From positions 806,001 to 870,000 of the forward strand of contig NZ_WLZY01000001.1 of assembly GCF_010122465.1 (NCBI RefSeq): a stretch of 64,000 nucleotides of DNA, written 5' to 3'. The position numbers and the translations under genes are program-made. The notes beneath the pieces were generated by a model. The model saw only the letters and a list, made by a program, of their open reading frames with translations, was not told the origin of the DNA and made no database searches. Position 1 is the first letter of the stretch. Every line of letters starts with the position of its first letter. The DNA comes from Phytoactinopolyspora mesophila (GTDB taxonomy: Bacteria; Actinomycetota; Actinomycetes; Jiangellales; Jiangellaceae). Shown piece by piece: positions 46,657-55,730 of the stretch.

Positions 46657-47313
46657 TCACAGATCAGTGGGCTGGGCTTGACCGGCAGGAAAGGGTTCCG
46701 AATCGCGGATTGAGCGCCACCCACGTTCGACCGACCGGCGGCAGCGGCCGGGGTCGTCACCACAGCTGACGAACAGGGCGGCGAGCATGGCCGCGCCGTG
46801 ATCGAGTGCTTGGACCGGTAGCGGCCCGTTGCTCACCAGAGACACCAGCCCGTGCCCGATGGCCCAGCTCTGTGTGGCCAGAGCCAGAGCGTTGACGTCC
46901 TGCCGGAACCGCCCGGTGCCCTTCGCCCGCTCGACGGTGTGCACCAAGGATTGCAACGTTTCGTCAGAGGCTGCAGGATCTTCCAGTCCGAAGCCCGCGT
47001 CGAACATGACTCGATAAAGGTCCGGGTTGGCCAAGGCGTTGGACAGGTACGCAGCGCCCAGCGCAGCAAGGTCGCGTACCGGGTCGGCCGACGACGGAAC
47101 TGCCTCGAGATTCCGGGCCAGACGAGTGAACCCTTCCTGGCGCATCGCCCGCCACAGGCCGTCCATCCCGCCGAAGTAGGTGTAGACGGCCATCGTGGAC
47201 AAGCCGGTGCCCGCGACGACGGAGCACAGGGTGACCGGCTCCCTGGCGCGCAGCATCTGAGCGGCCCGCTCGATCAGCATGGTGCGGACTGCGGGGTCCT
47301 TCGTCCTGACCAT
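46657..47313 (-). CDS. TetR/AcrR-family transcriptional regulator
   Basis: A 218-residue repressor. The N-terminal helix-turn-helix is EPVTLCSVVAGTGLSTMAVYTYFGGMDGLW; the C-terminal part resembles the WHG-type ligand domain. ATG 47313 lies 12 bases from a 17-base palindrome (47325-47341) shared with the divergent Rid-family gene, so it probably represses both itself and that gene. Confidence 0.87.
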   Translation of the reverse strand: MVRTKDPAVRTMLIERAAQMLRAREPVTLCSVVAGTGLSTMAVYTYFGGMDGLWRAMRQEGFTRLARNLEAVPSSADPVRDLAALGAAYLSNALANPDLYRVMFDAGFGLEDPAASDETLQSLVHTVERAKGTGRFRQDVNALALATQSWAIGHGLVSLVSNGPLPVQALDHGAAMLAALFVSCGDDPGRCRRSVERGWRSIRDSEPFPAGQAQPTDL

Positions 47314-47324
47314 GGTGCGATAAT

Positions 47325-47341
47325 ACATAGCGCTGCTATGT
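47325..47341. promoter_or_regulatory. Likely TetR operator
   Basis: ACATAGCGCTGCTATGT: perfect 7-bp arms around a 3-base centre, midway between divergent TetR and Rid-family starts, in an AT-rich patch that could hold the -10 elements of both promoters. Confidence 0.65.
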
Positions 47342-47379
47342 TTAGAATCGATCTCGTTGCCCGATATTGAGGAGTGGCT

Positions 47380-47787
47380 ATGCCCGTGGAGCTGATCAAC
47401 CCCGACGGACTGCCGAAACCCGAGGTGTACCGGCAACTGTCCGTCGCCACCGGTTCACGGCTGGTGTTCCTGGCCGGACAGGTGGCCCGCGACGCGGATG
47501 GGAATCGCGTTGGCGAGGGAGATCTGGCTGCCCAGGTCGAGCAGGCCTACCTCAACATCGGCACAGCCCTGGCCGGGATCGGGGGATCATTCGACGACGT
47601 TGCCAAGCTGACCATCTACGTCGTCGACTGGTCCCCCGACAAGAGGCCGCTGCTGGGCGAGGGTGTGGCCAGAGCGGCCACCAAACTGGGAGTCGACGCG
47701 GTCAAACCGAACACGCTGCTGGGCGTCGCCGCTTTAGGCGAGCCAGACCTCTTGGTCGAGGTCGAGGCCACCGCCGTCTTGGACTGA
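47380..47787 (+). CDS. RidA/YjgF-family protein (Rid subfamily)
   Basis: A 135-residue Rid-fold trimer subunit: VELINPDGLPKPEVYRQLSVA, LVFLAGQVARDADGN and DDVAKLTIYVVDWSPD. The catalytic-Arg segment of true RidA (usually P-A-R-S/T near the end) reads VKPNTLLGVAAL, so the Arg is missing. It is therefore probably not a 2-aminoacrylate deaminase. GAGGAG precedes ATG 47380 (GTG 47374 also open). It is divergent from its likely repressor. Confidence 0.85.
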   Translation: MPVELINPDGLPKPEVYRQLSVATGSRLVFLAGQVARDADGNRVGEGDLAAQVEQAYLNIGTALAGIGGSFDDVAKLTIYVVDWSPDKRPLLGEGVARAATKLGVDAVKPNTLLGVAALGEPDLLVEVEATAVLD

Positions 47788-47868
47788 CAATCCGCTCTCG
47801 GCTGAGGAGCCCGGGAGTCCTCGGAGCATCTCCCCTTCGGCTGCTGGACTCGGCTCTGCCGCATGCCC

Positions 47869-48471
47869 TCACACCACCGGCGGGATGTTCCACGCGGCGA
47901 TCACGGCGCGGTCGTGTTCTTTGCCGAGCACCGACACCTTGCCTGTGTCCAGCCGGAACAGACGCCCAGCGGCCGGCTCGAGGCCGAGCCAGCGAGCGGT
48001 GAGCACTCGGAGCACGTGTCCGTGCGCCACCACTAGGACGTCGCCATCATCGAGGAGTATCTGAACACGGTCGAGAACCGCATCCACCCGGGCGCCCACC
48101 TGTTGGATCGACTCGCCGGGGTGCGCGTCGTCGCCGGGAATGATGCCATCAGTCCAGAGATACCAGCCGGGATGCTCGTGCCGGATCTCTCTCGATGTAC
48201 GGCCTTCGTAGCCGCCGTAGTCCCACTCCCACAGATCGGCCTCGATCTCGACGCCGACGACGCCGGCCAGTTGCGCGGTCCGTCGCGCTCGTGACGCCGG
48301 GCTCACCAATGCGTGCACGACATTCCTCGCGTCAAGGTACGGGATGAGCGCGCTCGCCTGTTCTTCGCCCAGCGCGGTCAATGCCACATCCGTCCGGCCG
48401 GTGTGCCGGCCGCTACGGCTCCATTCAGTCTCGCCGTGGCGGATCAATATGAGTTCACCTGCCGTGTCCAT
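47869..48471 (-). CDS. Histidine phosphatase family protein
   Basis: A 200-residue phosphoglycerate-mutase-fold phosphatase with the catalytic LILIRHGETEWSRSGRHTG motif, SPASRARRTAQLAG, WEWDYGGYEGRTSREI and the second His in VLVVAHGHVLRVLTARWL. Start ATG 48471 puts RHG at about residue 10, as usual. It resembles acid phosphatases acting on small phosphoesters. It is convergent with the Rid-family gene and divergent from the phosphotransferase. Confidence 0.88.
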   Translation of the reverse strand: MDTAGELILIRHGETEWSRSGRHTGRTDVALTALGEEQASALIPYLDARNVVHALVSPASRARRTAQLAGVVGVEIEADLWEWDYGGYEGRTSREIRHEHPGWYLWTDGIIPGDDAHPGESIQQVGARVDAVLDRVQILLDDGDVLVVAHGHVLRVLTARWLGLEPAAGRLFRLDTGKVSVLGKEHDRAVIAAWNIPPVV

Positions 48472-48654
48472 ACCCGAAGTATGCCGCTCTCTCATCGAGG
48501 TGTTCCCGGTCAAGACCTTACGGATGGGTTGGTACGCTGCGAGACGTGGCGTGACCTTACCTGGCTGGCTCGCCGAAGCGGGCCGCTGGAAACACACATG
48601 GCTGTTCGGCACAGCCGACGGATCCTCGTGCCTTCGTCTTCAGGAGTTCACGTC

Positions 48655-49536
48655 ATGACCAGCCACGCAGAACGAACCGAATCGGCTATCGCCCACGCCG
48701 TTCTGGCCGAGGCCAACCGCGCGCACGGCATGCGCTTCCAGCTCGACCGCCGCATGGATCGTGGAGCCCAGTCCGGTGCGTGGCTCCTGACCAACCGGGC
48801 TGGGGAGTATGCCGTGCTGAAATGGAGCCCAAACCGGCACTGGGCAGCACAAGTCCTGCGCGCCGCCGACGTGGTGGCGAGCGTTCGCGCCGTCGGGTAC
48901 CCGACGCCAGCTTGGCTCGCCGTCGGCGTCAGTGACGACGGCCTGCCGTATCAGATCCAGGAACTCGTCCCCGGAAGCCCAGTGGGCCGAGTAACCGTTG
49001 ACACGGTGCCGATGCTCATTGACCTTGTCGAGAGCCAGCGTTGCGTGGACCCTGACCCCGAGCGGTGTTGGTCGCAGTATGTGACGACCACGATGACCTC
49101 CGGGCGTACGCATCTATGGCAACAGGTAGCCGGCATCGGACCGATCGGGCGGGAACTTCTCGGCGCTTGCGAGCAACTTCTCGCCGCCCATGAGCCTGTG
49201 TTCCTGCCGAGCGGCGACCTGGTGCACGGAGACTTTCGGCCGGATAACATCATCTTCGACGCTGGCCGGATCAGCGGTGTGGTCGACATCGAAGCGCTCG
49301 GCAGCGGTAGCAGAGTCTACGACTACGCCACCTTGCTCTCGGCACACAACATCGAGCCAGGCGCGCAGCAGATGATCATTGCCGCCGGCGAGCAAGTCGC
49401 AGGGCCCGGGCCGTTCGCCTACTGCTTCGCCCACGTCGTCCTGGAGCTTGCTGTGTTCGTCCACCAAAGCAACCTCGAGACCGGCGTCGGAGACCTCCTC
49501 GACCAGCGCCGCCGCGTTGTCCAGCTCATCCCGTAG
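48655..49536 (+). CDS. Aminoglycoside phosphotransferase (APH)-family kinase
   Basis: A 293-residue kinase-like protein. The catalytic loop is LVHGDFRPDNIIFD (HxDxxxxN) and the metal-binding loop is VVDIEALGSG, where DIE replaces the usual DFD/DWE. A Lys at YAVLKWSPN and the EL hinge are present. CAGGAG precedes ATG 48655. APH-fold proteins phosphorylate many alcohols, so antibiotic resistance should not be assumed. Confidence 0.83.
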   Translation: MTSHAERTESAIAHAVLAEANRAHGMRFQLDRRMDRGAQSGAWLLTNRAGEYAVLKWSPNRHWAAQVLRAADVVASVRAVGYPTPAWLAVGVSDDGLPYQIQELVPGSPVGRVTVDTVPMLIDLVESQRCVDPDPERCWSQYVTTTMTSGRTHLWQQVAGIGPIGRELLGACEQLLAAHEPVFLPSGDLVHGDFRPDNIIFDAGRISGVVDIEALGSGSRVYDYATLLSAHNIEPGAQQMIIAAGEQVAGPGPFAYCFAHVVLELAVFVHQSNLETGVGDLLDQRRRVVQLIP

Positions 49537-49652
49537 CGGGCGCGTGCCGCGCCGCCGAGCGGCGGCACGTCCATGCCCACCACATATGCGACGAATATGA
49601 CGTTTTCGGTCTTGGTGTATGGGTAGCGACACGGTGGGAGGAGGAACCCCTC

Positions 49653-49970
49653 ATGGATACAGCAGTCATCATTGGGATCGTCGTAGCGGCGATCGTCGTC
49701 ATCGTGCTGGTGGCGGTGATCTCCGTTCAGGCCCGAAAGCGGGGTGCGGCACAACGCCACGAGGAAGCGCTGAAGCATCAGAGAGAAGCTGAGGTGCACG
49801 AGGCCCGGGCACAGCGGCGCAGCGCGGAGGCAGACGAGCGTCATGCCAGGGCACAGCGCGAAGAGGCCATCGCGCGGGAGCAAACTGCCCGCGCCGCCAC
49901 GGATCGGCGCGAAGCCGAACAGCGCCAGGAACAGGCCAGACGAGCCGAGCCCACGGACGACGGAGCCTGA
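49653..49970 (+). CDS. Single-pass membrane protein with coiled coil
   Basis: A 105-residue protein. Residues 4-24 form one hydrophobic helix (AVIIGIVVAAIVVIVLVAVI) and residues 28-105 a highly charged Ala/Arg/Glu/Gln heptad-like region, a strong coiled-coil candidate. GGAGGAGG precedes ATG 49653. The function is unknown, and it ends just before a terminator-like palindrome. Confidence 0.75.
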   Translation: MDTAVIIGIVVAAIVVIVLVAVISVQARKRGAAQRHEEALKHQREAEVHEARAQRRSAEADERHARAQREEAIAREQTARAATDRREAEQRQEQARRAEPTDDGA

Positions 49971-49975
49971 GCGCT

Positions 49976-50031
49976 CTTGATCATTGTGCTCCTTTAGGCG
50001 CCATAGCACCTAAAGGAGCACAATGATCAAG
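49976..50031. terminator. 23-bp perfect palindrome, copy 1 (bidirectional terminator-like)
   Basis: Arms 49976-49998 and 50009-50031 are perfect 23-base complements beginning CTTGATCATTGTGCTCC, with a 10-base loop. It separates convergent genes. A copy differing only at one loop base lies at 63035-63090. Confidence 0.85.
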
Positions 50032-50037
50032 GAGGAC

Positions 50038-50862
50038 TCATCCCTTAACGGCCCCCTGCGTAAGTCCGGAGACGAAGTTGCGCTGGAAGATGATGTAGAC
50101 GAGCACGATCGGCGCGATGGTGATGATCGTGGCTGCCGACAGCAGCGGGATATTGGTCGAGTACTGGCCGACGAAGAAGCCGAGGCCGCCCGGCGCGGTG
50201 CGCATCTCCGGGTCCTGCATGAGGACGATGACCAGCAGGAACTGGTTCCATGACCACATGAAGACGAGCACGGCCAGCGTGGTGATCGCCGGCCACGAGA
50301 TCGGCAGCAGTACACGGGTCAGCACACTCAGGTCACGTGCGCCGTCGATCCGGCCCGCTTCGACCAGCTCGCCCGGAAGAGATGAGAAGTGCGACTGCAT
50401 CCAGTAGACGCCGAAGGGCAGGAAGAGCGCGACCTCCGCGAAGATGACGCCGAGGTAGTTGTTGGTCAGGCCGACGTTACTGAGGTTGTAGTACAAGGCG
50501 ATGACGATCAGCTCGACCGGCAGCGTCAGGCCCAGCACGAAGATGATTCCTACCTGCCTGCCGCCCCATGCCTTGAGGATCGCCAACGCGTACCCGGCCA
50601 GGGTCGCGCACAGCACCACCAGCGGCACCACCGCGCCGGAGATGATGAAACTCGACCGCATCAGAGCGCTGTAGCCGCCCTCGTTCCAGGCGAGGGCGAA
50701 GTTCTCCCAGTGCCAGTTCTCCGGCAGCCGCATACCCGAGACGGTCGACCCGGACGCATGCAGCGCCGCCAGGACGATGCTGGCGAACGGCAGCAGAACC
50801 ATCAGCGTCATGACGGTCAGCACCAGGTAGCGCATACTCATGCCCGCGGTCTGAGTTCTCAT
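50038..50862 (-). CDS. ABC sugar importer permease (MalG/UgpE type)
   Basis: A 274-residue permease with about six membrane segments, EAA loop LVEAGRIDGARDLSVLTRVLLP and C-terminus FVSGLTQGAVKG. Its ATG overlaps the upstream permease stop by 4 bases (50859-50862). It is the last gene of a binding protein-permease-permease operon with no ATPase. Confidence 0.88.
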   Translation of the reverse strand: MRTQTAGMSMRYLVLTVMTLMVLLPFASIVLAALHASGSTVSGMRLPENWHWENFALAWNEGGYSALMRSSFIISGAVVPLVVLCATLAGYALAILKAWGGRQVGIIFVLGLTLPVELIVIALYYNLSNVGLTNNYLGVIFAEVALFLPFGVYWMQSHFSSLPGELVEAGRIDGARDLSVLTRVLLPISWPAITTLAVLVFMWSWNQFLLVIVLMQDPEMRTAPGGLGFFVGQYSTNIPLLSAATIITIAPIVLVYIIFQRNFVSGLTQGAVKG

Positions 50863-51803
50863 GCGTTCTCCCGAGCCAACCGGCGGATCAAGGTGACGAA
50901 GCCGATGACCAGCGCGGTCAGCGTGATCGCCAGCGCACTGGCGGTGCCGATGTCGCCCTCGTTGAACGCGAGCCGGTAAACGAGCAGCGCGGGCACCGTG
51001 GTCTGGTCTGCCGGGCCCCCGTTCGTGGTGACGAACACCAGGTCGAAGCTGGCCAATGCCGCGATCGTCGTGATGACGCCGGCGATCGTGATCTCCCTGC
51101 GCACTCCGGGGACCGTGACACTGCGGAACTGGCGGAACGCCCCCGCGCCGTCGAGGGTGGCAGCCTCGTACAGCGCGGGATCGATCTTCTGCGCCCCGCT
51201 CAGGAACAGCAACATACACAGCCCGCTCATCGTCCAGGTCCCGATGAAGCCCAGCGCGATCAAGGCCAGGTCGTAGTCGCCCAGCCATGCGCGGGTGATG
51301 CCGCCAAGGCCGATCAGTTCAAGGAACTGGTTGAACAGCCCGGTCTCGTTGTACAGCCAGCGCCAGGTCACACCTACCGCGACCAGCGGCAACACTTGCG
51401 GCAGGAAAAGCACCGTCCGGAAGAACGCCATGCCACGGCGCATCCTGCCCATCAGCAGTGCGGTCATCAGCAGGCCCATACAGACCGGGATGAACGAGAA
51501 GAACACGATGAGCAGCAGAGCGTTCAGGACCGAGTTGTAGAGAGCGGGGTCCTGCACGATCTGCACATAGTTGCCCAGCCCCGCCCAGCTCGGCGGTTGC
51601 ACACCGTCCCAGTTCAGGAAGGACAGATAGAAGGTGTTCAGCGCCGGCCAGATCGCGAAGGAGGCGTAGAAGATCACGGCAGGAAGCAGGTAGAGCCACG
51701 CTTTCGCCGCGCGCCGGTTCAGTGGCCGCCTCCGACCGGTGCCCAGCCCCGCGCCACGGGATCGTTCCCGCGGCGCGGGGCTGACCTGGGTGATGTCAGC
51801 CAT
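50859..51803 (-). CDS. ABC sugar importer permease (MalF/UgpA type)
   Basis: A 314-residue permease: a basic N-terminus, six membrane segments and EAA loop LYEAATLDGAGAFRQFRSVTVP. The start overlaps the binding-protein gene by 8 bases, so the three genes are coupled. It needs an ATPase from elsewhere. Confidence 0.88.
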   Translation of the reverse strand: MADITQVSPAPRERSRGAGLGTGRRRPLNRRAAKAWLYLLPAVIFYASFAIWPALNTFYLSFLNWDGVQPPSWAGLGNYVQIVQDPALYNSVLNALLLIVFFSFIPVCMGLLMTALLMGRMRRGMAFFRTVLFLPQVLPLVAVGVTWRWLYNETGLFNQFLELIGLGGITRAWLGDYDLALIALGFIGTWTMSGLCMLLFLSGAQKIDPALYEAATLDGAGAFRQFRSVTVPGVRREITIAGVITTIAALASFDLVFVTTNGGPADQTTVPALLVYRLAFNEGDIGTASALAITLTALVIGFVTLIRRLARENA

Positions 51804-53118
51804 GGTGGCTGGTCCACACCTCCTGCAATGAGGACAGGTAGTCTTCCGTCGTCGTCCGGCCGGAGATGATCCCTTGCAGGCCGGCGGTGAGGCGATCGAT
51901 CATCCCGGGTGCGGCGAAGTCCGGGAAGGGCACGATGTTGTCGTTCTCCGCCACGGGCGCGAAGCTCTCCGCGATGTCGCCGAGAAGGCCGTCGGTGGCG
52001 ACGTCCGCCTCGGTATTGACCGGCATGAAGCCGGTCTCGATCTGGATTTCCGCCGCTTCTGGAGAGTTCATGTAGTCCAGGAAGGCGGCTGCGACATCAG
52101 GGTGCTCGGTGGCCGAGGAGATCGAGTAGGCAACCGACGACCCGGACGCTACCGGGACGCTGCCCGCATCTGCACCAGGCAGGACGAAGAACCCTGCGTC
52201 GTCGCCCATCTCATCGGCGACGGTGGCGGCCGCCCAGTTCCCCGTGGCGTGAAACGCTGCGTTGCCGGCGGTGAAGTCGGCCAGCGCATCCGCGTCAGAG
52301 GTGGCGTTCGAACCCTCCGAAATGTAGCCCGCCTCAACCCATTCGGCGATGATCTCGGTGGCCTCGGCGGCGGCGTCGGTCTCGATGGAGGAGTCCGGGG
52401 CGCCGTACACCCAGTCGAGATAGTCCTGCGCGGGACCAACGCTGTTCAACACGGCGTTCCAGAGATGGAGCGCCCCCACCTCCAGCCCACCGAGGCTCAG
52501 GGGGCGTTCGCCGGTCTCAGCCACCGCTTCCATCGCCTCGCTGAACTCGGCCAGGGTGCTGGGCACCTCGTCCACGCCGGCCTCTTCCAGCATGGGCCGG
52601 TTGTAGTAGACGCCGAGCACGGATAGACCACCTGGCACCGCATACAGCCCACCTGTGCCGAACTGCTGTGCGTCGTCGTCAGACATCAGCTGCTCGAGGC
52701 TCGCCGGCGGGAAGGCACCTTCCCAGCCGTAGAGCTCGGAGTAGCCGCCGAGTTCGAGCACATGCCCGGCCGGTACAAGCGAGCGCATCGCCCCAGGGTT
52801 GTACTGCGCGATGTCCGGCGCGTCGTCCGAGGACATCGAACGGGTGATGGAGGTGATGTAGTTGCCGAAGTCGGTCTGGGCGGTCTCGATCGTGACGTTC
52901 GGGTATTGGTCCTCGAACCCTTCGACCAGTGCCTGGGCCGGAGGGTCGTCGGTATAGGCGAGCCGGAGGGTGACTTCCTCGTCGGTGATCTCGTCGGAAA
53001 CTGTCTGGGGATCTTCCTGATCGTCCCCGTCGTCGCTGCCAGCTGTGACGCAGCCAGCCAGGACGAACATGGCGACACCGACCGCGCTGATGCGGGTGGC
53101 GTGAGTTCGAATACTCAT
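51796..53118 (-). CDS. ABC sugar importer, solute-binding lipoprotein
   Basis: A 440-residue family-1 solute-binding protein. The signal ends in the lipobox MFVLAGCVTAG (Cys23), followed by an acidic linker (GSDDGDDQEDPQ) and the binding fold starting VTLRLAYTDDPPAQALVEGF. It is the first gene of the operon and divergent, by 264 bases, from a Tat-exported metallophosphoesterase, the same pairing as in the 19228-26133 region. Confidence 0.88.
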   Translation of the reverse strand: MSIRTHATRISAVGVAMFVLAGCVTAGSDDGDDQEDPQTVSDEITDEEVTLRLAYTDDPPAQALVEGFEDQYPNVTIETAQTDFGNYITSITRSMSSDDAPDIAQYNPGAMRSLVPAGHVLELGGYSELYGWEGAFPPASLEQLMSDDDAQQFGTGGLYAVPGGLSVLGVYYNRPMLEEAGVDEVPSTLAEFSEAMEAVAETGERPLSLGGLEVGALHLWNAVLNSVGPAQDYLDWVYGAPDSSIETDAAAEATEIIAEWVEAGYISEGSNATSDADALADFTAGNAAFHATGNWAAATVADEMGDDAGFFVLPGADAGSVPVASGSSVAYSISSATEHPDVAAAFLDYMNSPEAAEIQIETGFMPVNTEADVATDGLLGDIAESFAPVAENDNIVPFPDFAAPGMIDRLTAGLQGIISGRTTTEDYLSSLQEVWTSHHG

Positions 53119-53177
53119 GGGTTCTTCTCCTTCGAAGGGCTCACCGCGGGCTGGGAGGAGCTGGACACGTGGACCCC

Positions 53178-53206
53178 TTGACCTTCCTAGTCCAAAGCTG
53201 CATATT
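53178..53206 (+). promoter_or_regulatory. Candidate promoter for the second metallophosphoesterase
   Basis: TTGACC (53178-53183), a 17-base spacer and CATATT (53201-53206) resemble a housekeeping promoter, within the most AT-rich patch of the divergent region. The -10 box is imperfect. The importer operon on the other strand must have its own promoter in the same patch. Confidence 0.35.
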
Positions 53207-53382
53207 ACTTACATGCCGTACGAAAATAAAGGGCCACCCCGACTCGCCGTCCAGTGCTGGGCATACGCCCGGTCAAACCTTCGCGCCCGCCAAGGCAGGC
53301 AGCCGGCGCAGATCGGCACCGATGGTGCTTCTCAGCGGATCGCGCGTGCATTGCCAACCCGATGAAGAAGGAGCGCACAACA

Positions 53383-55629
53383 TTGTCGAACCCAACCTCC
53401 ACTTCTCCGACCGAAGCGATCAAGACACCACTGAGCCGGCGCACCGTTCTCGTGGGTGCCGGCGCCGCCGCGCTGAGTTTCGCCGTGGGTGCACGCCTGC
53501 ATGCCGTCGCCGGTGGCAACGAAGGCAGCTTCGCCATGCTCACGGACGTCCACATCGACGTCGACCGGCCCGAACGCACCGCTGATTTCGAGCGCATTCT
53601 GCGACACATCGAGCCCAGGAACCCCAGCTTCGTGCTGAACTGCGGGGATATGACCGAACTCGGGCTGGCAGACGAGTACGAGACCTACCTCGACAGCATC
53701 CCTGACGGCCTCAGGGAACTGATGAGAAACGTTCCGGGAAATCACGAACAGCAGTGGAGCGTCGACTACGAGCTCTACCACGAGTACCTCGGAGCAGGTC
53801 ACTACAGCTTCGACTCCGGGGGCCTGCACTTCGTGAGTCTGGATCCGCAGGTGATGATGGAGTGGGGATGGTACTTCGATGAGGACCTTCTCGACTGGCT
53901 GGAACGCGACCTACGGCAGGTCCCGAAGAACACGCCGATCATCATCTTCCTGCACTACCCCATGGGAGCCGACTGGAACTACGTCCACAACGACGACGAG
54001 GTCCTGCGCATCATCGAGAAGTACCCCGTTCGCGGCATCTTCGCCGGCCACCGGCACAGCACGATCGCTTCCCAGTACAACGGCGCCACACAGGTGATCG
54101 GCAACTCGCTCAAGAACGGCCCGTACTACTACTGGGTCGAACGCAAGGATCGCGATTCCGGACCGGTGCTCGAGATCACCGAGGTCACCGTCCCCGCCGA
54201 CGGGGAGGTGGAAGAGGAGCGGGTCGCAGTCGTGCCGCTCGACAGCCCGGGCCCGGGCGAAACACTCGGTCCGCTTCGGATGAAGGCGGATCCAGCCGGC
54301 TCCGAGGTCGCCTTGCGGGTCGACGTCCCGCCGGGCGCCACGGTCGAGGACGTTCAAGCCCGGATACATCCCTACCGGTACGGCCGGGATATCGACCGGT
54401 GGTCGTCGCTGGAGCGAGCCGACGGGCAGGCCGGCGGACGGCGCTGGACCGGCCGAATCGACAGTTCCGAACTGTGGCCGGGGCAACACAAGATGGAGGT
54501 GCGCGCCGTCGGCGACGACGGAGCGCTATACGACGACGTTGTACGGTTCGAGCTGCCATCGGCGAACGCGCAGGTCAGATGGACAACCGGCCTCGATGGT
54601 CGGATACAGGGCGCGCTGGGAACGCGGGACGGCGTCGTGGTCGCTGCGACGACAAAAGGACACGTCGAGGCCTACGCACCCACCCATCGGGCGAACCGCC
54701 TGATCTGGCGCGCCGAGACCGGCCCGGTCTACCGCCAGCCGGTCTTCACGCCGGACGGCTCCGCGGTCTTGATCCCATCCACGGACCACCACCTGTACGC
54801 ACTCGACGCGGGCTCTGGTGCGGTGCAATGGTCGACGAACCTCGATGCGCCGCTGGCGGGCGACGTCGCGCTCGCGGAGGTCGACGGCGAAACCCGCATC
54901 TTCGTCGCCGCGGGGACGACCCTATTCAGCCTCGACCTGAGCGGCGACATCTTGTGGTCCGCTGATCTGAGCGGCATCTGCGCCGGTCGCCCGGAGTGCG
55001 ACGGCGAGCGCGTGTACATCGGCAGCGGAGACGGCAACGCCTACGCCTTCACTGCCGACAGCGGCGACGAGGTCTGGAGTGTCCAGCTCACCGATCGGAC
55101 CACGAGGTACGGCACCGTCCTGTACGGGCCGTGGGCCTGCTACGTGCGGATCCTGCCGAACGGCGCCGCGCTGTTCACCACCTTCACCAACGCCTTCGCA
55201 CTCGACGGCGCCACCGGTGACCTCGTGTGGGAGGGACAGGGCGATGAGCTGGGGATGCTACAGCTGCTCTACACCCCGCCCACGTTGACCGATCACGGAA
55301 TCCTCCTGGTGGACGGCTTCAACGGGACGATCCACGTGGTGGATCCGGACACCGGCGAAGAGATCTGGCAAGAGTCCGCTCTACCGCGCAACTTCGGCGC
55401 GGCGCCCGTACCCAGCCCTGACGACGACTCCGTGTACTGGCTGGTCAATCAGAGCGGTCTGCTGGTCCGCATCGACCTCGAGAACAGGTCGGTCGATCAG
55501 GTGCTGCAGGTGCTGTCCGCGTACACGCAATCCACGGCTGCGCTGCTCGGCTCCGGTTCGGAACAGGTGCTCGTCGTGGGCGGCCAGGACGGCGTCCTGC
55601 ATGGCGTGGTGGGCCTGCACGATGTGTGA
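53383..55629 (+). CDS. Tat-exported metallophosphoesterase with PQQ-like beta-propeller
   Basis: A 748-residue homologue of the 19228-21534 protein. A Tat signal (LSRRTVLVGAGAAALSFAVG) precedes a phosphoesterase domain with TDVHID, NCGDMTE, GNHEQQW, the His of FLHYPMG and AGHRHS; GNHE replaces the usual GNHD. The C-terminal part is a propeller with units such as ALDAGSGAVQWSTNL and VVDPDTGEEIWQ. I prefer TTG 53383, with AAGGAG nine bases upstream; ATG 53362 is an in-frame alternative. It diverges from an importer operon, again linking exported phosphoester cleavage to sugar uptake. Confidence 0.86.
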   Translation: MSNPTSTSPTEAIKTPLSRRTVLVGAGAAALSFAVGARLHAVAGGNEGSFAMLTDVHIDVDRPERTADFERILRHIEPRNPSFVLNCGDMTELGLADEYETYLDSIPDGLRELMRNVPGNHEQQWSVDYELYHEYLGAGHYSFDSGGLHFVSLDPQVMMEWGWYFDEDLLDWLERDLRQVPKNTPIIIFLHYPMGADWNYVHNDDEVLRIIEKYPVRGIFAGHRHSTIASQYNGATQVIGNSLKNGPYYYWVERKDRDSGPVLEITEVTVPADGEVEEERVAVVPLDSPGPGETLGPLRMKADPAGSEVALRVDVPPGATVEDVQARIHPYRYGRDIDRWSSLERADGQAGGRRWTGRIDSSELWPGQHKMEVRAVGDDGALYDDVVRFELPSANAQVRWTTGLDGRIQGALGTRDGVVVAATTKGHVEAYAPTHRANRLIWRAETGPVYRQPVFTPDGSAVLIPSTDHHLYALDAGSGAVQWSTNLDAPLAGDVALAEVDGETRIFVAAGTTLFSLDLSGDILWSADLSGICAGRPECDGERVYIGSGDGNAYAFTADSGDEVWSVQLTDRTTRYGTVLYGPWACYVRILPNGAALFTTFTNAFALDGATGDLVWEGQGDELGMLQLLYTPPTLTDHGILLVDGFNGTIHVVDPDTGEEIWQESALPRNFGAAPVPSPDDDSVYWLVNQSGLLVRIDLENRSVDQVLQVLSAYTQSTAALLGSGSEQVLVVGGQDGVLHGVVGLHDV

Positions 55630-55730
55630 GTCGTAGCAAGAACCGCTGGACGGGCTCGGGCCGGTGGACGCCGGCCCGAGCCCGCCGCACCGCCGGTGGC
55701 ATGAGGGCTGAACGTTGGCGACACCTGCGT

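Noticed and set aside
48655-49536. Reading the APH-family kinase as an aminoglycoside resistance gene
   Set aside because: The fold is used for many small-molecule kinases, the metal motif is DIE, and nothing in the context indicates resistance.
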